From Trichostrongylus colubriformis (Eukaryota; Nematoda; Chromadorea; Rhabditida; Trichostrongylidae): DNA of 64,000 nt. The stretch covers positions 9,785,725 through 9,849,724 of the forward strand of contig OZ022260.1 in assembly GCA_963978905.1 (NCBI GenBank), in the 5' to 3' direction. A model generated the notes under the pieces. It was not told the origin of the DNA and made no database searches. It saw only the letters and a list, made by a program, of their open reading frames with translations. This document shows, piece by piece, positions 54,811 through 64,000 of this stretch (position 1 is its first letter; every line of letters starts with the position of its first letter). The position numbers and the translations under genes are program-made.

Positions 54811-56231
54811 TCACCCCGTCCACCACCGTACGAGTGGAACAACGCCACTCCGACTTAGTAGTACGAGTTGGCTTTTGATATTGCCATTGGGAATACTAAC
54901 AATGACAACGTCATCGTCCAGTTGTGCTCGAACGAGGCATCTTCGAATCGCGGAAGTAACTCTATCAGAGATGAAAGGTATGCACAGGGGGATCTTATCC
55001 AGCCGTGATACACTACGGTGCTCAGTGCGAATTCTACCACATCGTCCTGGTACAGCATAGCCATTAGATGCAGCTATGTCAGAAGCTAGGCGTATGGATT
55101 CTCGTCGCTCTGCCGGGCCAGTGCATACATTTGCAGCCGTCTTGAACATGTTCCTAACAACTGCATGTTTCACAGCAGAAAGATGTGCAGATGTGGCGTG
55201 AATCAAGATGTTCTTAGAGCTAGCTTTTCTGTACCACTTCACACTAAGCATGACTTTCACCTGCGTGTTCAGATAGGGGAGCCAACCTTGTCGTGGGACC
55301 TCTCTTGTAAGTTTGATGTACTGCGACTGCTGGTTCATTAAGCGAAAACACTCATCCATTTCGGACTGTGTTGATGTAATAATGAAGGTCGTCTATGTAT
55401 CTGCAGTACATCAATGGTAAGCGTTCCAGCACTAGTTCTTCGATTCTGCTCATGAAGCAGATTGCGAGTACTGGAGCTAAGCGTTGACCCATTGCCAAAC
55501 CTCTGATTTGACGGTAATACGCATCCGACCACCTAAAGATGTTACATTGCAAACATTCCTTGATTAGAGCCATGATGTGCGCCTTATTGAGTTCAAAGGT
55601 TTCCATGGTTCCAAAATGCCTGTCCAACATTTCGGAAAGTGCTTGTAAGGCTTGCTCGTTTTGGACATTGGTATAAAGCGAAGTGACATCGAATGACTCC
55701 ATTACGCAGCCAGTCTCTAAGCGTAAACTACGTAATTGTTCAAGGAACATTGTGTATTGGTCAGATGAGATGGAATCTTGGTCAGCAGCTGGCTCACAAT
55801 ACAATTAAGGAACCAAGAAATTCGATCAGTTGGTCCTCCCACGCAACTTATAATGGGTCGTATTTTGAAAGTGTCCGCTGACATTGACTGCATATCCGTA
55901 GAGGCAAGTTTGTGGGTTTTGACAAGGCTATAAAAGACAGGACAGTTGGATTTTCAAGTCTTAATCTACTGAGGAAAATCTTGTTGAGACCCGCGGACCG
56001 ACCCTCAGCCATCCAAGCCTTGTTGAGATGTTTGCATTGGGTCAGAAATTCTTGCTCGGTTGCGCGACAGTAAACGGAGGAGTCTGCTAAATGGAATAGT
56101 GTGATCTCACGATCAAGCGTTTGTGGCATAACCACAAACTCTCCACCTTTATCACTTACAGAGATGCGTATGGTACCGTTAGATGTTAACTCACGTAGCT
56201 CTTTGAAACCTTGCCACAAACGTTTTTTCAC
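54811..56231 (-). pseudogene. Penelope-like reverse transcriptase, interrupted
   Basis: Reading from 56231: ...NGTIRISVSDKGGEFVVMPQ... to a stop near 55848, then 55804-55352 with VMESFDVTSLYTNVQNEQAL (first catalytic block), RGLAMGQRLAPVLAICFMSR (template-grip block) and LPLMYCRYIDDLHYY with the catalytic YIDD, then 55359-54811 through the thumb/connector. At least two frame breaks (near 55848/55807 and 55355). The minus frame lacks the GIY-YIG domain and runs into the terminal repeat after KSQLV. Confidence 0.8.
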
Positions 56232-56840
56232 CGACGAGAATCCATACGCCTAGCTTCTGACATAGCTGCATCTAATGGCTATGCTGTACCGGGACGTTGT
56301 GGTAGAATTCGCACTGAGCACCGTAGTGTATCACGTCCGGATAAGATTCCGCTGTGCATACCTTTCATCTCTGATAGAGTTACTTCTGCGATTCGAAGAT
56401 GCCTCGTTCGAGCACAACTGGACGATGATGTTGTCATTGTTAGTATTCCCAATGGCAATATCAAAAGCCAGCTCGTGCGAAACAGGCTTTACGACAAGCG
56501 ATGCATATCAGAGAACTGTGTTACATGTCCGTATGGTAAAATTGGGGATTGCGCCAAAATCGGCGTCATCTATTTGATTGAATGTCTAACATGTAACGCA
56601 ATGTACATTGGGGAGACTGGGAGAGCACTAGCAATACGTATACAAGAGCATCTTGCTGGCAAAAGACGTGGTAACGTAAGAACACCTTTGGGAAAGCATA
56701 TGATCGAGGAGCATGGCGGAAACGATTTTGATGTTAAGTGCAGAATTTTGGCATGCGAGACTGAGATTTCCGCCAGAAAAGTGCTCGAGGCATATTGGAT
56801 TTCCACAAGAAATCTATGTAAGTATGAACAACCGAAATGA
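56225..56840 (+). pseudogene. GIY-YIG endonuclease fragment of a Penelope-like element
   Basis: An open frame of about 200 codons to TGA 56838-56840. The first 80 residues are the connector shared with the reverse transcriptase copy. A cysteine cluster (C-x5-C-x2-C plus a later C-x2-C: ENCVTCPYGKIGDC, then LIECLTCNAMYIGETGR) surrounds the GIY-YIG signature GVIYLIEC...MYIGETGR, followed by the conserved R-x3-H (IRIQEHLAGKRRG) and LGKHMIEEHGGNDF; the last conserved Glu is in KVLEAYWI. This domain nicks target DNA for retrotransposition. Intact by itself but without a joined reverse transcriptase. Confidence 0.83.
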
Positions 56841-57143
56841 GTGCTTATCCGTCACAAATGACCTCTTGCCATTTGCACCACATTGCGAGCTACTGATCTA
56901 AAATGGGAGACATACATGCCCCAAATTGTACTATATATGTATAAGGACGACATGGCATCTCTCATTTACTAATTACTACTAACTCGGAGTGGCGTTGTTC
57001 CACTCGTACGGTGGTGGACGGGGTGAGTTTATTTCAGACGTACGGGGCTTCTCCGGTGTTTTCCTAGATCTCCGTCAAAACCGCTAGGGGGATGGGGCGT
57101 TTGACGCTGTAGTGGACAAAATCCTGGTCTTGAGCCACGTTTA

Positions 57144-57181
57144 GGCCTTTGAGGAAGACGATCTGGTCGAAACGTCAGGCC
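57144..57181 (+). ncRNA. Hammerhead-ribozyme-like motif in the Penelope-like terminal repeat
   Basis: GGCCT pairs with the closing AGGCC (stem I); between them lie TTGAGGA in place of CUGANGA, a GAC/GTC stem II and GAAAC-GTC. The invariant C3 is U and one extra A precedes stem II, so activity is doubtful. The copy in the other terminal repeat (54656-54692, minus) has the same architecture with a further GAAA to GGAA change. Hammerhead ribozymes are known from Penelope-like terminal repeats. Confidence 0.42.
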
Positions 57182-57234
57182 ATCAATAAATATTCCACCT
57201 AACAACCTCGTTGGCATAACAGAAGAAGTTCTTA

Positions 57235-58025
57235 CACAATATCGATGCCGAGGTTCTATGAAGTGAGAAGTTGGAATCTATTACGAAACGTACCGCAATG
57301 TTAGGAGTTTTGCGTTCCGTTCTATTCCAATCGTGTTGCTCCACCAACTATTATACTTTCCGCTTACCATGAGCGGTCGATCTCCTCTATCGTCTCCTAT
57401 CACAACCACTCACTTGTGAACGGACAGACACACAGACCGGTAAACAAATCGACACATAAAGTGCAAGTTTATATAATAGACAGATAGTATCTATCGTATA
57501 TATGTCTACTATGAACCTTTGCAGTGCACGGTATGCATATTATCCCAGTGATGTTAGCTCTAAGTTAGAGAATAGTTAACGCTTGCTGACTCCAAAGCAG
57601 TTAATCGCTCACTCGTTTTATATGAGTCGGCCCTCGGTCCAGTCTCTTGAATATTGCACAAGACATATAGATCTACGCACCGTAGAGATAATCGATCATA
57701 AACACGCGCGCGCCGCAGCCGCACCATAGAAGGCAGGAAAAGAGAGGTCTACAGGAATCTGGGACGGAAGGCAAATCGTCTTCTAGACGGAGGAGCATTG
57801 GGACGGAAGGCAAATCGTCTTCTAGACGGAGGAGCATTCGACATGGGATACGCTCTTCTGCCTGTGATGTGGGCAACAGGATTCCCACATTTGCCGCTAC
57901 CTGCATGGTGTTAACTGCGATTAGCTGCGAGTAGAAACGCTGAGTACTTGTCTCTACAAATTAAAAGGAACGATTTCCATGGCATATTTATAAAAGCGTC
58001 CGCTAACGGTAGCGTTATCCGAGCG
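57235..58025. repeat. Spacer with a 39-bp tandem duplication
   Basis: 57761-57838 holds two copies of a 39-bp unit beginning gggacggaaggcaaatcgtc. Otherwise no gene is seen. Confidence 0.7.
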
Positions 58026-58029
58026 ATGA

Positions 58030-61025
58030 TCCTACTATATATAATTCGCTTAGTATGTCTGTGTGTGTGTCTGTGTGTGTGTTTGTCCGTCTGTCACGAA
58101 ATTCATATCTCGCGTCGCAGCAAAGCTAGGACGCTGAATTTTACAAGTGATATAGGGGGTGCCAAGGGAACCTCAGCGGTGGTGGACCGAAAGTGATAGC
58201 AGCTGATAAGGGCTGATAAGGAGCCTCGTATGGCAAATGTCACCAAATCCGTTTCGCCTTTCGGGTTGATCCTAAAGCGCTGACACCCATAGGTGTTTTG
58301 CGAGATGGGACGGGGACATTAATGGTAGATGACCAGCATTGATAACGGTTGATAAGATTCGATAAGGAGCGTAAAAAGGCTAGAGTCGTCAAATCCGTTT
58401 CGCCTTTCGCGTTGATCCAGGAGCGTTGACACTCATGGGTGTTTAGCAGGGTGGGTCAGGGACATTAATGGTGGGTGATCCAAGTTGATAATGGTTGATA
58501 AGCTTCGATAAGGAGCGTGAGAAAGGGAAATGTCACCGAGGCCGGCTTGCTTCTACGGCTAACAGTGGAATGTTCATATTCGCAGGTATTGTAGGGTACG
58601 GGTACCTCAATGGTACTGTTGGGTACAGGAGCCTCAGTGAAACTGATAAGGGCTTGCAGTGACTGATAAGAACCGTTAAGAATTGGATGGGATGGAATCC
58701 TTGCTAACATTGTACGACCGCTTCAGCAAAGGCGTCCGATGCTCAGTGCCATTGGGTGAACATATTTTGTTTATGTTCTGATATCACTGGCCGATGTATC
58801 GACCGCTGAATTGCCTAGCGTTCCAAATAATGGTGCATTTCCTAGATACTGCGATCTACATCGATAATCATGATGCGACCTATATTTGTGATAGCAAAGC
58901 AAGCGATTCACTCGGAATCATTTTCTAATGCGGTACTTGCAGCAACACTGGGTATCGACTCCTAGACTATGTAAAATTTCAGGTTGTGAAGCATGTTTAC
59001 GAAAACGATAAACATCGATAAGCGGGATATGGCCTACCATCAATGTGTACGAATTAGATTCTCGGCAAGTGATCTATTTGTTACCAGTCGATACAATCGA
59101 ATACAAAACTATCGATTTCCAAACTACCCAAACTCCCAATGATGACCAGTTGGCTGGCGCACACTCTGCGCGCTATTCATGTGGATTACGTACAAAATGG
59201 GTTCCATGCAAAGCGATTGAAGTATACCGATACCAAAATGCTTTTCTATCACGCCATCTTCTCTGCTTTTTTGCAATTCAATAGCTCGGCTGGGAAGCAA
59301 GCAGAGGGAAGGAAATCTCCGCTCCGCTGTGGTCGGGCCGAACACAGCCATTTTGCACAACATCGCCATGAATCGTGCGCAGTAATCTGCGCCAGTTAAC
59401 TGGTTTATAAAATATGTCTAAACCAGTTGGCTGGCGCAGATTACTGCGCGCGATTCATGGCGATGTTGTGCAAAATGGGTGTGTTCGGCCCGACCACAGC
59501 GGAGCGGAGATTTCCTTCCCTCTGCTTTCAGCTGAGCTATTGAATTGCAAAAAAGCGGGAAGATGGCGTGATAAAAAAGCATTTTGGTATCGGTATACTT
59601 CAATCGCTTTGCATGGAACCCATTTTGCACGTAATCCACATGAATCGCGCGCAGTAGTGTGCGCCAGCCAACTGGTCATCATTGGGAGTTTGGGTAGTTT
59701 GGAAATCGATAGTTTTGTATTCGATTGCATCGATTGGTAACAAATAGATCATTTGCTGAGCTCTGATTCCTACACATTGATGGTAGAGTCATATCCCGCT
59801 TATCGATGTTCCTCACTTTTGTAAACATGCTTCATTACTCGGAATTTTACATAGTCTAGCGGTAGATACCCAGTGTTGCTGCAAGTACCGCATTAGAAAA
59901 TGATTCCGAGTAAACCGCTTGCTTTGCTATCACAAAAATAGGTTGTATCATGATTATCAATGGAGATCGCATTATGAAGAGAAACGCACCATTTTTTGGA
60001 ACGCCAGACATTCAGCGGTCGATACATCGGTAAGTGATATCAGAACATAAACAAAATATGTTCACCCGATGCCACTGCGCATCAGACGCTTTTGCTAAAG
60101 CGGTCGTACAATGTTAGCGAGGATTTCATCCCATCCAATTCCTAACGGTTCTTATCAGTCACTGTGAGCCGTTATCAGTTTCACTGAGGCTCCTGTACCC
60201 AACAGCACCATTGAGGTACCCGTACCCTACAATACCTGCGAATATGAACATTCCACTGTTAGCCGTAGAAGCAAGGCGGCCTCGGTGACATTTCCCTTTC
60301 TCACGCTCCTGATCGAAGCTTATCAACCACTATCAGTTTGGATCACCCACTATTAATGTCCCCGTCCCACCCTGCTCAACACCCATGGGTGTCAGCGCTC
60401 CTGGATCAACGCGAAAGGGGAAACGAATTTGACGACTCTAACCTTTTTACGCCCCTTATCGAATCTTATCAACCATTATCAATTTGGATCACCCACCATT
60501 AATGTCCCTGACCCACCCTGCTTAACACTCATGAGTGTCAGCGCTCCTGGATCAACGCGAAAGGCGAAACGAATTTGACGACTCTTGCCTTTTTACGCTC
60601 CTTATCGAATCTTATCAACCATTATCAACTTGGATCACCCACCATTAATGTCCCTGACCCACCCATCTAAACACCCATGAGTGCCAGCGCTCTTGGATCA
60701 ACGCGAAAAGCGAAACGGATTTGACGACTCTAGCCTTTTTACGCTCCTTATCGAATCTTATCAACCGTTATCAATGCTGGTCATCCACCATTAATGTTCC
60801 TGTCCCATTCAGCAAAACACCTATGGGTGTCAGCGCTTTAGGATCAACCCGAAAGGCGAAACGGATTTGGTGACATTTGCCTTCCGAGGCTCCTCATCAG
60901 CCCTTATCAGCTGCTATCACTATTGGTCCACCACCGCTGGGGTTCCCTTGGCACCCCCTATATCACTTGTAAAATTCAGCGTCCCAGCTTTGCTGCGACG
61001 CGAGATATGAATTTCGTGACAGACG

Positions 61026-61057
<32 letters not shown>

Positions 61058-61083
61058 TACTAAGCGAATTATATATAGTAGGA
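58030..61083. mobile_element. 3-kb foldback element with tandem-repeat arms
   Basis: Both ends read TCCTACTATATATAATTCGC, a TGTG tract, and cgaaattcatatctcgcgtc, in inverted orientation. The arms meet near 59409. The left arm (58030-59408) has three ~147-bp units, the right (59410-61083) five; the 295-bp length difference equals two units. Inner parts carry smaller palindromes (59140-59400, 59414-59680) with cagttggctggcgca ends. No transposase; no target duplication was recognised. Class unknown. Confidence 0.8.
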
Positions 61084-61089
61084 ACGTTT

Positions 61090-61264
61090 CTAGGGCTGAA
61101 GGATCCTAACTGAACCTCATGAACTGATCGCAATCTCTTCATCACCATTTGAGCTTTTCTGTTCGTAAGTTGGCGGTCGTGTCTCTAACAAAAGGATGGT
61201 GGAATGCAGTGAGGTTCACTTTTAGAACTGGTGTTTTATTCGTGGTCGTCGCCCAACACTCAGC
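61090..61264 (+). promoter_or_regulatory. 5' flank of the second PDZ copy
   Basis: 61205-61250 repeats the first copy's upstream block (gcagtgaggttcacttttag, agaactggtgttttattcgt). Confidence 0.45.
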
Positions 61265-61629
61265 ATGGCTAGCGAAGTGAGTGAATCCGGTGCCGTGATT
61301 AGATTGGAGGAAATGTTACTGTGGTGTGTTCTAGGGTGGTGGACAAATGGATATCGAAATTTCAATAGAAGAAGGAGAGCCACTTGGAGCGACACCTAAC
61401 GATAAGCTTGTCATTACTAAAATACAAAGTGGTACCATTGCTGATGGAAAACTGAAGGTACTAAGGATGTGAAGGCTGGGAAGTATCGATCTGTCAAGGA
61501 CGACGAAGATTGTGTTTTCTAGATTGGCGATCAAATTCTCAAAGTGAACGGACAGCCGATCGCTGATCAGAACAACTTTTTTAGAGCACTTCGCTTTGCT
61601 GCACCACTAGCAAGAATCACTATTATAAG
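61265..61629 (+). CDS. Second, partial copy of the PDZ gene (PDZ1 exons)
   Basis: Exons 61265-61276 (MASE), 61335-61457 and 61523-61629, with the same lengths (12, 123, 107 nt) and phases as exons 1-3 of the first copy. PDZ1 is well conserved: [20 protein letters not shown], then [17 protein letters not shown] and [15 protein letters not shown]. Intron 2 is 65 bp and lacks the MITE found in copy 1. Part of intron 3 is also shared (61680-61740 against 45425-45480). Exons 4-9 are not in the window; a LINE begins 600 bp downstream, so the gene either continues to the right or is truncated. The exons in view have no stops or frameshifts. Confidence 0.78.
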
Positions 61630-61639
61630 GTCAGTGAAT

Positions 61640-62225
61640 GTTAGACATCACTGAGCATGCTATTCTTCACAGGACTATCACTCATACCGTGTTGCATTCA
61701 TACTTCACGAGCGAAACGAAAGTGCCGCACTCGGCAACGTAACCTCCGTTATCACACTCGAGATTCGCCGAGTTCCTTCGGTATTTCTTGTACTAATCGT
61801 GTATATGGCCATCCTATGCTAGACGTAATTGCATTCGTCCACATTGTCGAATGGAATGCGCTGGGAATCAGTTCACCAAAATCGGGGACAGGCACCCAGA
61901 TTTCGCTAATGACTTTCATCTGTCCATAGCCGAAAGGTTTGCGTGTCTCAAAGTATGAATGCGGCTCGCGTGAGGATTTTGGATGGACCAGTGGGCGAAC
62001 TGATGTTGTCTTACACTAGCAGGCAACGAGAGAAGATCATACAGTCCATACAAATCATAGAATTGGGCATGTCTGCTTCTTGAAAGCCACTATCAGATCC
62101 CTGCCAAGACACAAAATGCCTTGCAATGATTGCACAAATGGTGACACCAGCGTGATAGACGGGATAACAGGCCGGTTGATGGAGGAATCCCGTCACAAAA
62201 TCATGTCTAAAAGTCATACATGAAT
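61640..62225. other. Intron 3 of the PDZ copy or downstream spacer
   Basis: Partly homologous to intron 3 of copy 1 (gcattcatactt-cgagcga, aaagtgccgcac). No exon 4 counterpart was found here. Confidence 0.4.
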
Positions 62226-62229
62226 CAGT

Positions 62230-64000
62230 GTTGAAGCTAGGAGGTCACCCGGAAGTGACGCGTCCTACCTCCGCCCGAGTTCTGCATCCAGTGTGCGGGA
62301 GTCCTCAGGCTCCTGGAAATTCGCTAGAGAGAAATCAAGGTGAGAGAGATTGGAGAAGCTGTCAAGCTGTTCTACAACGGAGTAAACACCAAACGGATCG
62401 GAGTTGTCACATCGCGATAGCGGAGTCTCTCCAAAGATTGCGTCTCTGCCGTAAAAAGGATCAGGGAATGATTAGTGCTGTGAGAAAAGACACAGGAGAG
62501 GGACACTGGGCCATAATAACCGTGTACGTCCCGCCAGTTGACTGCTCCGAACACGAGAAAGATGAGTTCTATCTGAGCCTCGACGAAGCCATCAGATCAG
62601 TTTCGGAGAGCGATTGCTTCACCGCGACAGATGTTCGACCTGGCAACAGCCCATAATCCAGTAGTCTGCAACACGTTGTTTGCGAAAAGGGAGACTCACG
62701 AGGTGACCCACAGCAGTGAGGATTCGAATGGGAATTGACCGTGTTCTCGTGAGAAGACCAGTCCCTGAAACTCAAAAGACAGTGCGATGGCAACTCCGTT
62801 CTGTTTGGTGTTGCAAGATACTGCCGAAGAAGGAGCTTCCAGCTCAGTACGAGTCCCTTCTTGTGGACTAAGCCACAGAGCTTCCCGAGAAACCAGTATG
62901 ATAACCGAAAGAAGCCGCACAGATAGGAAAGAAACGACCTCAAGTGAACAGTGCCGGAGATGGGCCTTCTATATCCTCGAGGTCTCATCCAGGATACCTG
63001 GAGTTGAGCAGCACAGTTCATCCTCTGATGCATCAAGGAAAGACTAAGCGAGACTCGAGGTGGCCTCAGAGGTGATAAAGAAGCGTGGTTCTGGGACAAA
63101 GAAGTTCAACGAGTGAAGAAGAACAGTGCATACAGACGTTGGCGGCGAAGGAGGAGCCCACAAGATCTCGCCAACGACAAGAGTTGCAAGTGGCTCGCCA
63201 AGACTGCTGTAGCCTAAGCGAAGAACACGGAGATGAATGCCCTGTACGGGAGGCGGACAGTAAAGACACTGATAAGTTCGTCTTTCGGCCGGCTAAAGTC
63301 CGGCATATCCAAGATATCGGAGTGGGAAAGACCACCAAAAGCAGCGAAGATGCCATCCTGAGGAAGCCAGCCGAGATCAAGAGAAGGTGGCGTGAGTTCT
63401 TTGACGAGCTACTGAATGAGGAGTCCATTCGCAAGGAAAGCTCACAAGAAGAGGCAACGGCTGGACCCATTCCTCCTGGACAGACGAAGAAGTACGCCGA
63501 GTACAGGGGAAGATTATAGTAGGGAAGACGGTTGCTCCGGATAAGGTACCGGCAAAGGCATGGAAAGTCCTTAGAGAATACGCAGTATGGTGGCTCACTC
63601 GATTCCACACCACGGTGTCCGCACAAGGAAAGATTCCGGATGCCTGAAGGACCAATATCATTGTTCCCATCATCAAACAGCAGTGGAATGTTCGAACTAC
63701 CGAAGGATCAAGTTGACAGCGCATACCATGAAGCTATAGGAGCGGTTTTTCGAGTCTGATTTCATTCTCCACTCCATCTCTCTTCATAAGAAATATGTAT
63801 GATGGAGCTGTAGCAGTTGACGCACTCCGCACGGGACAAGCAGTGAAGTGTACATCACGGTGAGGTGCACCAAGAATCAACCCTGAGTCCGTTGCTCTCC
63901 CTGCCTGTAGATCATGGTTAGAGATTCACGATCGAACCGCTAAAGACCATCCTCCATGTTGACGATATTGTCTTGATAGCGGATTGCAGAGAAGAGCTTT
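62230..64000 (+). pseudogene. Decayed RTE-type LINE (endonuclease and reverse transcriptase), runs off the edge
   Basis: Order as in LINEs: an apurinic endonuclease-like segment (62460-62600: EGHWAIITVYVPPVDCSEHE, DEFYLSLDEAIRSV), a linker (63330-63480: KPAEIKRRWREFFDELLNEE, GPIPPG), a reverse transcriptase N-terminal block (63520-63646: PDKVPAKAWKVLREYAVWWL, AQGKIPDA, then TNIIVPIIK) and the catalytic-box region at the edge (63943-63999: KTILHVDDIVLIADCREEL, with H-V-D-D for the usual Y-A-D-D). Several stops and frame changes separate the blocks and the palm segment between them is largely deleted, so it is inactive. This class often appears in nematode annotations as 'craniofacial development protein 2-like' or RTE. 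Confidence 0.8.

Larger units (their letters stand above)
54605..57232 (-). mobile_element. Penelope-like retroelement, broken, with inverted partial copy
   Basis: Long inverted terminal regions (about 54605-54870 and 56970-57232, ending aggacttcttctgttgtgcc and inverse). Minus strand 56231-54811 encodes the reverse transcriptase and connector; plus strand 56225-56840 encodes the connector end and GIY-YIG endonuclease, i.e. the 3' part of the element in opposite orientation joined to the 5' part of the reverse transcriptase copy. The connector stretch (RLASDIAASNGYAVPGRCGR) is present in both, inverted. Such inverted 5' copies are known for Penelope-like elements. Confidence 0.8.

Noticed and set aside
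55693..55881. Small plus-strand ORFs over the Penelope-like reverse transcriptase
   Set aside because: Antisense shadows of the reverse transcriptase frame.

Overview
The window looks like a repeat-rich nuclear segment from a parasitic nematode, most likely a strongylid such as a hookworm; the genus is inference. Supporting signs are genes split into short exons with GT-AG introns, an ATG one base after a TTTCAG acceptor (as in spliced-leader trans-splicing), a secreted trypsin-inhibitor-like (TIL) protein, and dense mariner/Tc1, MITE, SINE, RTE-type LINE and Penelope-like debris. There are no operons, ribosome binding sites or other prokaryotic features.

Genes. Most real coding sequence lies in exons too short, or too far from an ATG, to show as long ORFs, so models were built from splice sites, reading phase and codon pattern. 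Best supported are: (1) a two-PDZ protein gene on + (44888-51083, nine phase-consistent exons, 278 codons) with a tandem partial copy at 61265-61629; (2) the 5' part of a GOPC-like (Golgi-associated PDZ and coiled-coil) gene on - (13311 down to 9361, three exons of 37, 37 and 29 codons), whose coiled-coil 2 and PDZ exons were not found; (3) a two-exon secreted TIL-domain gene on + (2337-3064); (4) a three-exon 139-codon gene of unknown function on + (30521-31182). Weaker candidates lie at 1990-2203, 6743-7648, 14945-15506, 17266-17438, 29437-29589 (-), 35843-36646 (-), 37331-37616 and 39577-39741.

Layout. 1-5.7 kb: nested MITEs, the TIL gene, an 8-bp-TSD MITE and a mariner relic. 5.7-8.6 kb: a decayed mariner, a candidate gene and a tRNA-headed SINE with a 15-bp target-site duplication. 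9.3-13.3 kb: the GOPC-like gene, with a triple transposon nest in its first intron. 14-30 kb: mostly mariner foldbacks and MITEs, an ACAG microsatellite and a few candidate exons. 30.5-31.2 kb: the 139-codon gene. 31-44 kb: dispersed repeats and weak minus-strand exons. 44.9-51.1 kb: the PDZ gene, whose last intron took in two adjacent TA-targeting transposons. 51.5-54 kb and 58.0-61.1 kb: related elements built on about 147-bp tandem units, the second a 3-kb foldback. 54.6-57.2 kb: a Penelope-like retroelement with an inverted GIY-YIG end. 61.3 kb: the PDZ copy. 62.2 kb to the right edge: a decayed RTE-type LINE.

The genes show no shared pathway. What links the window is transposon pressure: most long introns and intergenic stretches are filled by short inverted-repeat elements, many nested.
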